Source: Pseudomonas sp. Q1-7
Lineage (GTDB): Bacteria > Pseudomonadota > Gammaproteobacteria > Pseudomonadales > Pseudomonadaceae
Assembly: GCF_028010285.1 (NCBI RefSeq)
Contig: NZ_CP116304.1
Span: forward strand, 1,628,501 to 1,692,500
Reading direction: 5' to 3'
Length of the DNA: 64,000 bases
In this document: in pieces, positions 7,744 to 16,443 of the stretch
Numbering within the stretch: the stretch's first letter is position 1
Layout: every line of letters starts with the position of its first letter
Made by a program: the position numbers and the translations under genes
The notes under the pieces: generated by a model
The model's input: only the letters and a program-made list of their open reading frames with translations
Database searches by the model: none
Told to the model about the DNA's origin: nothing

Positions 7744-8700
7744 ATGCGACCACGATCCTCCATTCGTGCCCTCGCCCTGGTTTCCGCCCTGGCGGCCAGT
7801 GCCGCGGCCTTCGCCGCCCCCACCTTCATCAATATCCTCACCGGCGGCACCAGCGGCGTGTACTACCCCATCGGTGTCGGTCTCTCGCAGATCTACGGCT
7901 CTGGCATCGACGGCGCCAAGACCTCGGTGCAGGCCACCAAGGCCTCGGTGGAAAACCTCAACCTGCTGCAGGCCGGGCGGGGTGAACTGGCCCTGGCCCT
8001 GGGCGACTCGGTGAGCGATGCCTGGACCGGCGTCGAGGAGGCCGGCTTCAAGTCGCCGCTGAAGAAGCTGCGCGCCATCGCCGCCACCTACCCGAACTAC
8101 ATCCAGATCGTCGCCAGCAAGGACGCGGGCATCAAGACCCTGGCCGACCTCAAGGGCAAGCGCATTTCTGTGGGCGCGCCCAAGTCTGGCACCGAGTTGA
8201 ACGCGCGGGCGATCTTCGCGGCGGCGGGGCTGAGCTACGAGGACATGGGCAAGGTGGAGTTCCTGCCCTATGCCGAGTCGGTGGAACTGATCAAGAACCG
8301 CCAGCTCGACGCCACCCTGCAGTCCTCGGGCCTGGGCATGGCGGCCATCCGCGACCTGGCGGCGACCATGCCGATCAACTTCGTCGAGGTGCCGGCGGAG
8401 GTCACGGCGAAGGTCGGCAGCGCGGCTTACCAGCCGGCGATCATTCCGGCCAAGACCTATGACGGCCAGGACGTGGACGTGGCGACCGTGGCCATCACCA
8501 ACATCCTGGTGAGCCATGAGGGCGTCTCCGACGAGCTGGCCTACCAGATGACCAAGCTGATGTTCGACAACCTCGATCGCCTGGCCAACTCCCATGCGGC
8601 GGCCAAGGACATCAAGCTGGAAACGGCGGCGCAGAACCTGCCGATTCCGCTGCATCCGGGCGCCGAGCGCTTCTACAAGGAAGCCGGCGTACTCAAGTGA
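7744..8700 (+). CDS. TAXI-family TRAP transporter solute-binding protein
   Basis: 318 residues from ATG 7744, with an AAGGGAG ribosome site. A Sec signal peptide (RALALVSALAASAAAFA, cleaved before APTF) sends it to the periplasm. The mature start INILTGGTSGVYYPIGVGLS and the segments SVQATKASVENLNLL, ELALALGDSVSDAW and LKGKRISVGAPKSGTELNAR are signatures of the TAXI (TRAP-associated extracytoplasmic immunogenic) receptor family. It delivers a small organic acid or amino acid-like ligand to the fused permease encoded next. A strong hairpin follows the stop, which may keep its mRNA more abundant than the permease message. Ligand unknown. Confidence 0.93.
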   Translation: MRPRSSIRALALVSALAASAAAFAAPTFINILTGGTSGVYYPIGVGLSQIYGSGIDGAKTSVQATKASVENLNLLQAGRGELALALGDSVSDAWTGVEEAGFKSPLKKLRAIAATYPNYIQIVASKDAGIKTLADLKGKRISVGAPKSGTELNARAIFAAAGLSYEDMGKVEFLPYAESVELIKNRQLDATLQSSGLGMAAIRDLAATMPINFVEVPAEVTAKVGSAAYQPAIIPAKTYDGQDVDVATVAITNILVSHEGVSDELAYQMTKLMFDNLDRLANSHAAAKDIKLETAAQNLPIPLHPGAERFYKEAGVLK

Positions 8701-8706
8701 TGGCCC

Positions 8707-8732
8707 GCGCCGGCGGCGGGGGCCGCCGGCGC
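8707..8732. terminator. 11-bp intercistronic hairpin after TAXI receptor gene
   Basis: GCGCCGGCGGC (8707-8717) and GCCGCCGGCGC (8722-8732) pair exactly around GGGG. There is no T-tract, and the next gene starts 22 bases later. More likely an mRNA-protecting or partial-termination hairpin that raises binding protein over permease. Confidence 0.5.
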
Positions 8733-8754
8733 TCCAGGCAGTAGAGGTTGTGCC

Positions 8755-10782
8755 ATGACTCAAGACCATTCGGGGCTTTCGGCCAGCGTTTCGGACTGGC
8801 CCAAGGCGTTGTTCGTCGTCGCCTTGCTGTTTTCCTGTTTCCAGATCGTCACCGCCGCCTTCCACCCGGTGTCCACGCAGATACTCCGGGCCGTGCATGT
8901 CGGCTTCCTGCTGATGCTGGTGTTCCTCAGTTATCCAGCCCTGGGCCGGGGACGGCCCTGGCAGCCGCTGGCCTGGCTGCTCGCCCTGGCGGGGGCGGCC
9001 ACCGCGGCCTACCAGTGGGTGTTCGAGGTGGACCTGATCCAGCGCTCCGGCGACCTGACCACGGGCGACATGGTGATCGGCTTGCTGCTGATCGTCCTGG
9101 TGTTCGAGGCGGCGCGGCGGGTGATGGGCATCGCCCTGCCGCTGATCTGCGGTGTATTCCTGGCCTACGGCCTGCTCGGCGAATACCTGCCGGGTGACCT
9201 CGCGCACCGGGGCTACGGGCTGGACCAGATCGTCAACCAGTTGTCCTTCGGCACCGAGGGCCTGTACGGCACGCCCACCTATGTGTCGGCGACCTACATC
9301 TTCCTGTTCATCCTGTTCGGCGCCTTTCTCGAACAGGCGGGGATGATCAAGCTCTTCACCGACTTCGCCCTCGGCCTGTTCGGCCACAAGCTCGGTGGTC
9401 CGGCCAAGGTGTCGGTGGTGTCCTCGGCGCTGATGGGCACCATCACCGGCTCGGGCGTCGCCAACGTGGTCACCACCGGGCAGTTCACCATTCCGCTGAT
9501 GAAGCGCTTCGGCTATCGGCCCGCCTTCGCCGGTGGCGTGGAGGCCACTTCCAGCATGGGCAGCCAGATCATGCCGCCGGTGATGGGCGCGGTGGCCTTC
9601 ATCATGGCCGAGACCATCAACGTGCCGTACTTCGAAGTGGCCAAGGCGGCGCTGGTGCCGGCGCTGTTGTATTTCAGCTCGGTGTTCTGGATGGTCCACC
9701 TGGAGGCCCGCCGCTCGAACCTGGTGGGTCTGCCGAAGGACCAGTGCCCCAGCGCCTGGGGGGCGGTGAAGCAGCGCTGGTTCCTGCTGATCCCGCTCTT
9801 CGTGCTGATCTACCTGCTGTTCTCCGGGCGCACGCCGCTGTTCTCCGGCACCGTGGGCCTGGCGTTGACGGCCATCGTCATCCTCGGTTCGGCGATCATC
9901 CTGCGGGTGTCTTCCTTTGGCTTGCGCATCGCCTTCTGGATCGCCCTGGGGCTGCTCTGCGCAGGCTTCTTCCAGCTCGGCATAGGCGTGGTCTTCGGCG
10001 TTATCGGTGCGCTGGTGGTGACCTGCTGGTTCATCAAGGGCGGACGGGAAACCCTGCGGCTATGCCTGCACGCGCTGGTGGAAGGCGCCCGCCATGCGGT
10101 GCCGGTGGGCATCGCCTGCGCCCTGGTGGGGGTGATAATCGGCGTCGTCAGCCTGACCGGCGCCGCGTCCACCTTCGCCGGCTACATCCTCGCCATCGGC
10201 CAGGAAAACCTTTTCCTGTCGCTGGTGCTGACCATGCTCACCTGCCTGGTGCTGGGAATGGGCATCCCCACCATCCCCAACTACATCATCACCAGCTCCA
10301 TCGCCGCGCCGGCCCTGCTGGAACTGGGCGTACCGCTGCTGGTGTCGCACATGTTCGTCTTCTACTTCGGGATCATGGCCGACCTCACGCCGCCAGTGGC
10401 TCTGGCCTGCTTCGCGGCGGCGCCCATCGCCCGGGAGAAAGGGCTGTTGATCAGCTTCTGGGCGGTGCGCATCGCCGTGGCCGGTTTCGTGGTGCCGTTC
10501 ATGGCGGTCTACGACCCGGCGCTGATGCTGCAGGGCGACAGCTGGGGGGCGAACCTCTACATGCTGTTCAAGGCGGCACTGGCCATCGGCCTGTGGGGGG
10601 CGGTGTTCACCGGCTGCCTGCAGGTGCGCCTGGCCCTCTGGGAGCGTTTGCTGGCCTTTGCGGCGGGCGCCAGCCTGATCCTCGCGGCGCCCATCAGCGA
10701 CGAGGCGGGCTTCGTGCTGGCCGCGCTGTTCTTCGCTCAGCACTTCTGGCGCGCACGCCGCGCCGGGCCCGCCCCGGCATGA
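8755..10782 (+). CDS. TRAP transporter fused permease (DctQ-DctM)
   Basis: 675 residues, typical for a TRAP fused 4TM/12TM permease. The first about 190 residues carry the small-subunit (DctQ-like) helices; the rest is the large DctM-like translocation unit with GSGVANVVTTGQFTIPLMKR and a motif-rich segment ATSSMGSQIMPPVMGAVAFIMAE (about 265-287), and a second set with GMGIPTIPNYIITSS and DLTPPVALACFAAAPIA. These two pseudo-repeats hold the Na+/substrate sites of the family. It works with the periplasmic TAXI receptor to import a solute using the Na+ gradient. Its stop overlaps the DUF1850 gene start by ATGA. Confidence 0.93.
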   Translation: MTQDHSGLSASVSDWPKALFVVALLFSCFQIVTAAFHPVSTQILRAVHVGFLLMLVFLSYPALGRGRPWQPLAWLLALAGAATAAYQWVFEVDLIQRSGDLTTGDMVIGLLLIVLVFEAARRVMGIALPLICGVFLAYGLLGEYLPGDLAHRGYGLDQIVNQLSFGTEGLYGTPTYVSATYIFLFILFGAFLEQAGMIKLFTDFALGLFGHKLGGPAKVSVVSSALMGTITGSGVANVVTTGQFTIPLMKRFGYRPAFAGGVEATSSMGSQIMPPVMGAVAFIMAETINVPYFEVAKAALVPALLYFSSVFWMVHLEARRSNLVGLPKDQCPSAWGAVKQRWFLLIPLFVLIYLLFSGRTPLFSGTVGLALTAIVILGSAIILRVSSFGLRIAFWIALGLLCAGFFQLGIGVVFGVIGALVVTCWFIKGGRETLRLCLHALVEGARHAVPVGIACALVGVIIGVVSLTGAASTFAGYILAIGQENLFLSLVLTMLTCLVLGMGIPTIPNYIITSSIAAPALLELGVPLLVSHMFVFYFGIMADLTPPVALACFAAAPIAREKGLLISFWAVRIAVAGFVVPFMAVYDPALMLQGDSWGANLYMLFKAALAIGLWGAVFTGCLQVRLALWERLLAFAAGASLILAAPISDEAGFVLAALFFAQHFWRARRAGPAPA

Positions 10783-11177
10783 TCGCGCTGTGCCTGGGCC
10801 TGGCCGGCAGCGTCTGGGCGACGCTGCCGGCCGAGCCCTTCACCCTGGCCTGGCGGCATACGGTGGAGAAGGTGCGTTGGGAGGAGGACTACCGCGTGAC
10901 CCCGCAAGGCCTGCGGTTGGACGAGGCGCGCGTGCGTGGCAGCGGGGCCGGCATGGAGATCCCGCAGGATGCGGTGCTGCGGGATGGCGCCTGGCACTAC
11001 CGGCGCGAGCTGCCGCCCCTGCAGCCCCTGCGCCTGGGGCGCACGCCCGAGGCCGGGGATTATCAGCTGTGCCGCTCCGGCGAGTGCCGCGAGCTGACCC
11101 ATTGGCTGGGGCCGCCCAGGGCCGACAGGCCAGCGGTTGAGCTGTGGAGCTGCGAGGGCGCCAGCCAGGGAAGCTGA
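10779..11177 (+). CDS. DUF1850 protein of TAXI-TRAP operon
   Basis: 132 residues starting at the ATG that overlaps the permease stop (ATGA), so expression is coupled. A short signal peptide (ALCLGLAGSVWA) is followed by the DUF1850 pattern: FTLAWRHTVEKVRWEEDYRV, then GSGAGMEIPQDAVLRDGAW and a C-terminal Cys pair (CRSGECRELTHWL). DUF1850 genes are well known neighbours of TRAP fused permeases. The product is probably a periplasmic accessory protein, role unproven. The Ser-His-Thr-like RHTVEKV segment is the best conserved part. Confidence 0.85.
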   Translation: MIALCLGLAGSVWATLPAEPFTLAWRHTVEKVRWEEDYRVTPQGLRLDEARVRGSGAGMEIPQDAVLRDGAWHYRRELPPLQPLRLGRTPEAGDYQLCRSGECRELTHWLGPPRADRPAVELWSCEGASQGS

Positions 11178-11214
11178 AAGGGGGGCTACTGAGTCACACA
11201 GCCCACGGTTCGTT

Positions 11215-11303
11215 CCGTAGGTGGGTGCCGAGCGCAGCGAGGCCCAACATCGCAAGGCCCAAACCACGCACTGTTGGGTTTCGTTCCTCTACCCAACCTA
11301 CGG
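11215..11303. repeat. Dispersed inverted repeat (GTAGGATGGGT family), copy 2
   Basis: The left arm CCGTAGGTGGGT (from 11215) and the right arm ACCCAACCTACGG (to 11303) are near-complementary, with an inner pair GGCCCAACA/TGTTGGGTT. Same family as 2539-2617 but more diverged in the middle. Confidence 0.6.
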
Positions 11304-11311
11304 CAGTCCGC

Positions 11312-11367
11312 AGCCCGGATGAAATCCGGGGACAATCCAACCGCCGCTCCCGGGTTTCACCCGGGCC
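11312..11367. repeat. AGCCCGGATGAAATCCGGG inverted repeat
   Basis: AGCCCGGATGAAATCCGGG (11312-11330) is complemented in inverse orientation by CCCGGGTTTCACCCGGGCC (11349-11367). This is another dispersed pseudomonad repeat type. It directly follows the copy at 11215-11303, so two repeat families are stacked between convergent genes. Confidence 0.6.
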
Positions 11368-11403
11368 ACGTTCGGATGAGGGAAGTCAATCCCGCGGCGA
11401 GCC

Positions 11404-12453
11404 TCACACCCTGTTCCCGGTCCCTCTTTTCCTGGCCTGCGCCAGCAGTGCCGGGCCAATCTCCTCCAGCGGCAGCACCTCTTCCGCCGCGCCTAGCTCC
11501 GCCGCTTCCCGGGGCATGCCGTAGACCACGCAGCTGGCTTCGTCCTGGGCGACGGTGTAGCCGCCTGCTTCGCGTATCGCCAGCAGGCCGCGGGCGCCGT
11601 CCTTGCCCATGCCGGTGAGCAGGGCGGCGATCAGGTTGCGGCCGGCGCAGCGCGCGGCGCTGGTGAACATCACGTCCACCGCCGGGCGGTGGCCGTTGAC
11701 CGGGGGCGCTTCGGACAGCCGGGCCACGTAGTTGGCGCCGGAGCGGGCGACTTCCATGTGCAGGCCGCCGGGGGCGAGGAGGGCGGTGCCGGGGAGGATG
11801 CGGTCGCCGTCGCGGGCTTCGCTGACGCGAACGCGGCAGAGTTTGTCCAGGCGCGCGGCGAAGGAACGGGTGAAGCCGGCCGGCATGTGCTGGGTGATGA
11901 CCACGCCGGGGCTGTCCGCCGGCAGTCTCAGCAGCACGTCCTTGATGGCTTCGGTGCCGCCGGTGGAGGCGCCGATGGCGATCAGCTTTTCCGTGCCGAG
12001 GATAGGCAGGCCGCGTTCGGCGGGGCGTTCCGCCACCGGCGCGCGGTGGATCATTCGCGCGCGGGCGGCGACCTTGAGCTTGGCGCGGATTTCCTCGGCG
12101 TAGGCCTGCATGCCTTCGGCGATGCCCAGCTTGGGCTTGGCGACGAAGTCGATGGCGCCCAGTTCCAGGGCGCGCAAGGTGGCCTCGGAGCCGCGTTCGG
12201 TGAGGGACGAGATCATCACCACCGGCGTTGGTCGGCCCTTCATCAGTTTGTCCAGGAACGTCAGGCCGTCCATGCGTGGCATTTCCACGTCCAGGGTGAT
12301 GACGTCGGGGGCGTGCTGCTTGATCAGGTCGCGGGCTACATAGGCGTCGGGCGCCACGCCCACCAGTTGCAGCTCGGTGTCGGCGCGAATGATCTCACTC
12401 AGCAGGCTGCGGATCAGCGCCGAGTCATCCACCACCAGTACCTTGATCGGCAC
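11404..12453 (-). CDS. cheB: Chemotaxis response regulator protein-glutamate methylesterase CheB (che2 type)
   Basis: 349 residues from GTG 12453 ([11 protein letters not shown]), with GGAG upstream; the longer frame would overlap cheD without a ribosome site. It has a receiver domain with the phospho-acceptor Asp in [15 protein letters not shown], a linker at about residues 130-160, and a methylesterase domain with catalytic Ser ([10 protein letters not shown]), His (ITQHMP) and Asp (GMGKDGARG). It demethylates or deamidates receptor glutamates/glutamines when phosphorylated by CheA. As the last gene of the cluster it matches the position of cheB2 in the P. aeruginosa che2 operon. Confidence 0.95.
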   Translation of the reverse strand: MPIKVLVVDDSALIRSLLSEIIRADTELQLVGVAPDAYVARDLIKQHAPDVITLDVEMPRMDGLTFLDKLMKGRPTPVVMISSLTERGSEATLRALELGAIDFVAKPKLGIAEGMQAYAEEIRAKLKVAARARMIHRAPVAERPAERGLPILGTEKLIAIGASTGGTEAIKDVLLRLPADSPGVVITQHMPAGFTRSFAARLDKLCRVRVSEARDGDRILPGTALLAPGGLHMEVARSGANYVARLSEAPPVNGHRPAVDVMFTSAARCAGRNLIAALLTGMGKDGARGLLAIREAGGYTVAQDEASCVVYGMPREAAELGAAEEVLPLEEIGPALLAQARKRGTGNRV

Positions 12454-12457
12454 GTGG

Positions 12458-13045
12458 TCACTCCTTGAACAGGTCGTAGGGGCCCAGCGCCTCGCCACGC
12501 TTGAGGTAGAGGAAGTACTCCAGCTCGCGCTGGAGGATGGTGTCGTTGTGCAGGTTCTTCAGCTTCTTCACCAGCACCTTGCCGCTGGACGGGAAGATGT
12601 AGACCTTGCGCGCCTGGGCGCCCATCACGTCCTCGGCGAGCAGCGGCAGGCCCTCGGTGTCCAGGTAGCTGTGGACGAACTCCACGGTGCGCAGGGTGGT
12701 GTCGGGGCGCAGCAGTTCGTGGGGCAGGTTGCCCGCGCCGAACACCTTGGCTGCCAACTGGTGGCGGCGGGCACCTTCACGCAGCAGTTCGTCGATCAGT
12801 TGCTCCATGATGCGCACGCCGTGGTGGACGCTGGCGAGGTCGGGCAGCAGGAACTGGTTCACGCCGCCGATGCCGCGCTGGCGATCGAACAGGCAGACCG
12901 CGACGCAACTGCCGAGGGCCGAGACCAGCACCTGGTCCTGCGCGGTGGCGTAGAACTCGCCGGGCAGCACCTTTACCGCCGGCAGCTGGAAATCGGGGTC
13001 GAAGTAGCGCGTGGCGGCGATGGCGCCGGCGGTTTCGCCTTTCAT
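12458..13045 (-). CDS. cheD: CheD-family protein with altered active site
   Basis: 195 residues from ATG 13045, which overlaps the cheR stop (ATGA). CheD proteins are receptor glutamine deamidases and can bind CheC. The fold signature [29 protein letters not shown] is present when read through residues 40-68, with the catalytic Cys at 47. In characterised CheD the active His lies 17 residues after the Cys in GG-x-NHF; here that position is Gln64. The Thr normally six residues before the Cys is Val41. The rest of the domain is intact ([16 protein letters not shown]-like [10 protein letters not shown]). The protein may therefore be catalytically dead and act by binding. Confidence 0.9.
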   Translation of the reverse strand: MKGETAGAIAATRYFDPDFQLPAVKVLPGEFYATAQDQVLVSALGSCVAVCLFDRQRGIGGVNQFLLPDLASVHHGVRIMEQLIDELLREGARRHQLAAKVFGAGNLPHELLRPDTTLRTVEFVHSYLDTEGLPLLAEDVMGAQARKVYIFPSSGKVLVKKLKNLHNDTILQRELEYFLYLKRGEALGPYDLFKE

Positions 13046-13887
13046 GTCGGCCCTCCTGGCACGGGCTGGTAGACGGTGCGGCAGACCAGTTTCACCACAT
13101 GGCTGGCCTGGACGAAACTCTCCGAATGCCCAGCGAAGAATAGGCCGTCCGGCCGCAACAGGCGCACCATGCGTTCCAGCAGGCGCACTTGGGTGGGCTT
13201 GTCGAAGTAGATCATCACGTTGCGGCAGAAGATGGCGTCGAACCCGCCGCTCAGGCGCCAGTCGGTTTCCAGCAGGTTGATGCGGCGGAACTCGACCATC
13301 TGCCGCAATTCCGGCACCACGCGCGCCAGGCCCGCGTTGCTGCCGGTGCCGCGCTGGAAGTAGCGCTTCTTCAGCGCCGGGTCGAGCGGGTCGATTCGCT
13401 CCAGGGGGTAGATGCCGCGCCGCGCGGTTTCCAGCACGCCGGTGTCGATGTCCGAGGCGATGATCTGCACCCGGTGGGCCTGTTCGCCCAGGGCCTGGCG
13501 TAGCGCCATGGCCATGGAATAGGGCTCTTCGCCGGTGCTGGAGGCGGCCGACCAGAAACGCAACGGTCGGCCTCGGCGCTGGGGCTCGCGGGCCAGGCTG
13601 GCAAGCTGCTCGAAGTGGTGCTGTTCGCGGAAGAAGGCGGTGATGTTGGTGGTCAGGGCATTGATGAAGGGCTGCCATTCCTCGGGGTGCTGGTCGAGGT
13701 AGGCCAGGTAGCTGGAGAAGCTGCGCAGGTTCAATTCGCGCAGGCGCCGCGCCAGGCGGCTGTAGACCATCTGTTGCTTGCTGCTGGCCAGGCTGATGCC
13801 GGCGCGGCGATAGAGCCGGTCGCGCACCTGCTCGAAATCGTCTTCGTCGTAGCCGAACTCGTGTTCGCCCAGTACCCGCGCGTTCAT
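13042..13887 (-). CDS. cheR: Chemotaxis protein methyltransferase CheR (che2 type)
   Basis: 281 residues, full length for CheR. It contains the N-terminal helical domain (FEQVRDRLYRRAGISL), the TTNITAFFREQHHFEQL motif, the AdoMet site (RFWSAASSTGEEPYSMAMAL), and FDAIFCRNVMIYFD. It methylates receptor glutamates using S-adenosylmethionine. The Aer2-type receptor encoded next ends in EEWEEF, a close match to the GWEEF pentapeptide that tethers CheR2 in P. aeruginosa, so a dedicated CheR-receptor pair is likely. Its stop is fused to the cheD start. Confidence 0.95.
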   Translation of the reverse strand: MNARVLGEHEFGYDEDDFEQVRDRLYRRAGISLASSKQQMVYSRLARRLRELNLRSFSSYLAYLDQHPEEWQPFINALTTNITAFFREQHHFEQLASLAREPQRRGRPLRFWSAASSTGEEPYSMAMALRQALGEQAHRVQIIASDIDTGVLETARRGIYPLERIDPLDPALKKRYFQRGTGSNAGLARVVPELRQMVEFRRINLLETDWRLSGGFDAIFCRNVMIYFDKPTQVRLLERMVRLLRPDGLFFAGHSESFVQASHVVKLVCRTVYQPVPGGPT

Positions 13888-13902
13888 CGTCTCACCTCGA
13901 GA

Positions 13903-13928
13903 GCCCTCGGCGCCGGGGCGCCGAGGGC
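13903..13928. other. 12-bp intercistronic hairpin between aer2 and cheR
   Basis: GCCCTCGGCGCC (13903-13914) and GGCGCCGAGGGC (13917-13928) pair exactly around GG. It fills the 48-bp gap between the aer2 stop and the cheR start, with no T-tract; probably sets transcript stability or the receptor:CheR ratio. Confidence 0.5.
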
Positions 13929-13935
13929 GACGGGA

Positions 13936-15939
13936 CTAGAACTCTTCCCATTCCTCTTCCTTGCTGCGGGACGCGCGTCCGGCCCGCGCCGGACGTGCCG
14001 CCCTGGGCTGGCGTTCGGTGCCGTGGCTGGCGGCGGGCTGGCCGGCGTGGGCCGGGTCCAGCTTGAACACCGCCACCGATTGGGCCATCACCCCGGCCTG
14101 GTCCTGCAGGGCATCGGCGGCCGCGGCGGCCTGTTCCACCAGGGCGGCGTTCTGCTGGGTCATTTCGTCCATCTGGCTGACCGCGCCGTTGACTTCCTCG
14201 ATGCCCCGGCTCTGCTCGGCGGAGGCGGCGGCGATCTCGGCCATGATGTCGGTGACCCGCTTGATGGCGACGACGATGTCGCTCATGGTCTGGCCCGCCT
14301 GGGCCACCAGGGTGTTGCCGTTCTCCACCTTGCTCACCGAGTCGGAGATCAGGGTCTTGATCTCCTTGGCCGCCGCCGCCGAGCGTTGCGCCAGGGTGCG
14401 CACCTCGGCCGCCACCACGGCGAAGCCACGGCCCTGTTCGCCGGCGCGGGCGGCCTCCACCGCCGCGTTGAGGGCGAGGATGTTGGTCTGGAAGGCGATG
14501 CCGTCGATGACGCCGATGATGTCGGAAATCTTCCGCGCCGACTCGTTGATGGCGGTCATGGTGCTGACCACTTTCTGCACCACGTTGCCGCCCTCGGTGG
14601 CGACTTCCGAGGCGTTCACCGCCAGCGAATTGGCCTGCCGGGCGTTCTCGGCGTTGAGTTTCACCGTGCTGGTCAGCTCTTCCATGCTGGAGGCGGTTTC
14701 CTCCAGGCTGGAGGCCTGTTGCTCGGTGCGGGTGGAGAGTTCGGCGTTGCCGCTGGCGATCTCGCCGGCGGCGGTGTTGATGGTGTCGGCGGCTTCGCGG
14801 ATCTGCCCGAGCATGCGCGACAGGCTCTGGGCGGTTTCGTTGGAGTAGTCCTTCAGTTCGCCGAAGGTGCCCTGGTAGTCGGCGCTGATGCTTTGGGAAA
14901 GGTCGCCCTGGGCGAGGGCGCCGAGCATCCGGGTGACGTCCTTGAGACCCTTGTCGGCGGTGTCCACCAGGCTGTTAAGGCCCTTGGCCAGGTTGAGCAG
15001 GAAGCCGCTCTTGCCGTCTTCCTCGATGCGCTTGGAGAAGTCCCCGGCGGCGGCGGCGCCGACCAGCCCGGCCACTTCGCGCTCGACCTGGACTTCCAGC
15101 GTGCGGTCGGCCCATTCCACCACCGAACCGAGGCGCTCACCGCTATCGCTGATCACCGGGTTGGCCACCAGGCCGAAGGTGCGGCCGCCCACTTCGATCT
15201 GGGTGCGGAAGGTGCTGGTGAAGGTGGCGAGCAGGCGCTTCTGGTGCTCGGGGTTCTTGTGGAACTGGTCGATGGAGCCGCCCAGCAGCCTGCTCACCGA
15301 GAAGCTCGGCAGGGCTTTGCGCAGGTCCGCCTCGGCGTTCTGCAGCATGCTGGTGACGGTCTTGTTCATGTAGATGATGGTGCGTTCGCCGTCGGCGATC
15401 ATCACGTTGGTGCTGCAGTTGTCCAGGGCGCTGCGGATGCGGATGTTCTCACTGGCGACCTGGGCGGCGGCGTGCAGGCGGTCGCGCACGCGGTCGATGG
15501 TTTCGGTGATCTGCGCCTTCTTGCCCGGCAGGCGCTCCATGGCCTGGCTGAAGTCGCCGTCGCCGTAGGCGTTGACCACGCGCACCACCTGCATCTTCAC
15601 GGCGATGTGGGCGGCCACCAGGTCGTTGATGCCCTGGGCGATATGGGCGTGCACGCCGCCGAAGCGCTCCACCGGAATGATTTCGTCGATCCAGCCGTCG
15701 CTGTGCTGGCGGGTCATCTCCGCCAGGGCCTGGTCCAGCGCCACGGTCTGGGCCTGCTCCGCCTCACGTTGGCGCAGGTGTTTCTGCAGGCCCGCGAGGG
15801 CGTCATGCACCGGCGCCCAGATCGGGTCGTCGGCGCTGCCGATGCTGTGCTCCAGATTGCCCTCGGCCAGGTTCCGGATCAGGCCGGCCAGGTGTTGGGC
15901 GCGCTGCTGTGCGTGTGCTTTTCCGTTGAACAGACCCAT
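13936..15939 (-). CDS. aer2: Aer2/McpB-type soluble heme-PAS chemoreceptor
   Basis: 667 residues without any membrane segment. Order: N-terminal poly-HAMP region (about 1-165), a PAS domain (about 170-282), two more HAMP-like units (about 285-390) and a methyl-accepting signalling hairpin with [22 protein letters not shown] and [16 protein letters not shown] when split at the tip. The PAS has FHKNPEH (His227 in the place of the heme-ligating His of P. aeruginosa Aer2) and Trp276 in VEWADRT, matching the O2-sensing Trp. It should bind heme and sense oxygen. The C-terminus KEEEWEEF is a CheR-docking pentapeptide. The linker before PAS seems about seven residues shorter than in P. aeruginosa, from memory. 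Confidence 0.93.
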   Translation of the reverse strand: MGLFNGKAHAQQRAQHLAGLIRNLAEGNLEHSIGSADDPIWAPVHDALAGLQKHLRQREAEQAQTVALDQALAEMTRQHSDGWIDEIIPVERFGGVHAHIAQGINDLVAAHIAVKMQVVRVVNAYGDGDFSQAMERLPGKKAQITETIDRVRDRLHAAAQVASENIRIRSALDNCSTNVMIADGERTIIYMNKTVTSMLQNAEADLRKALPSFSVSRLLGGSIDQFHKNPEHQKRLLATFTSTFRTQIEVGGRTFGLVANPVISDSGERLGSVVEWADRTLEVQVEREVAGLVGAAAAGDFSKRIEEDGKSGFLLNLAKGLNSLVDTADKGLKDVTRMLGALAQGDLSQSISADYQGTFGELKDYSNETAQSLSRMLGQIREAADTINTAAGEIASGNAELSTRTEQQASSLEETASSMEELTSTVKLNAENARQANSLAVNASEVATEGGNVVQKVVSTMTAINESARKISDIIGVIDGIAFQTNILALNAAVEAARAGEQGRGFAVVAAEVRTLAQRSAAAAKEIKTLISDSVSKVENGNTLVAQAGQTMSDIVVAIKRVTDIMAEIAAASAEQSRGIEEVNGAVSQMDEMTQQNAALVEQAAAAADALQDQAGVMAQSVAVFKLDPAHAGQPAASHGTERQPRAARPARAGRASRSKEEEWEEF

Positions 15940-15957
15940 GGGTTCTCCCCTTGTGTG

Positions 15958-16443
15958 TCAGGCTGCGGCCGATTCGACCAGGGCCATTTCGCGGCTGGTC
16001 ATCAGCTTCTCGATATCCACCAGAATCAGCATCCGCTCGGCCACGCTGGCCAGGCCAAGCAGGTACTCCGTATCGAAGCTGGCGCCGAATTCCGGTGGCG
16101 GTTTGATGTCCCCGGCCGTCAGGGCGATCACGTCGGACACCGAGTCGACTACCACGCCGACGATGCGCCGGCCGATGTTGAGGATGATCACCACGGTAAA
16201 GGGGTCGTAGGTGACGTCGGCCAGGTTGAACTTGATGCGCAGGTCGACGATGGGAACGATGGCGCCCCGCAGGTTGATCACGCCCTTGATGAAGGCCGGG
16301 CTGTTGGCGATGGCGGTCACCTGGTCATAACCGCGAATTTCCTGCACCCGCAGTATGTCGATGGCGTACTCCTCGCGACCGAGGGTGAAGGTCAGGTACT
16401 CCTGGGCCGGTTGCCCGGCCTGGTCCGCACTAGGGGCGTTCAT
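15958..16443 (-). CDS. cheW: Chemotaxis coupling protein CheW (che2 type)
   Basis: 161 residues forming one CheW-like double SH3 fold: [20 protein letters not shown], then the [15 protein letters not shown] motif, and the [14 protein letters not shown] motif. It couples CheA to the Aer2-type receptor. The start overlaps the cheA 3' end by 14 bp, indicating translational coupling. About 18 bases separate its stop from the aer2 start. Confidence 0.95.
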   Translation of the reverse strand: MNAPSADQAGQPAQEYLTFTLGREEYAIDILRVQEIRGYDQVTAIANSPAFIKGVINLRGAIVPIVDLRIKFNLADVTYDPFTVVIILNIGRRIVGVVVDSVSDVIALTAGDIKPPPEFGASFDTEYLLGLASVAERMLILVDIEKLMTSREMALVESAAA

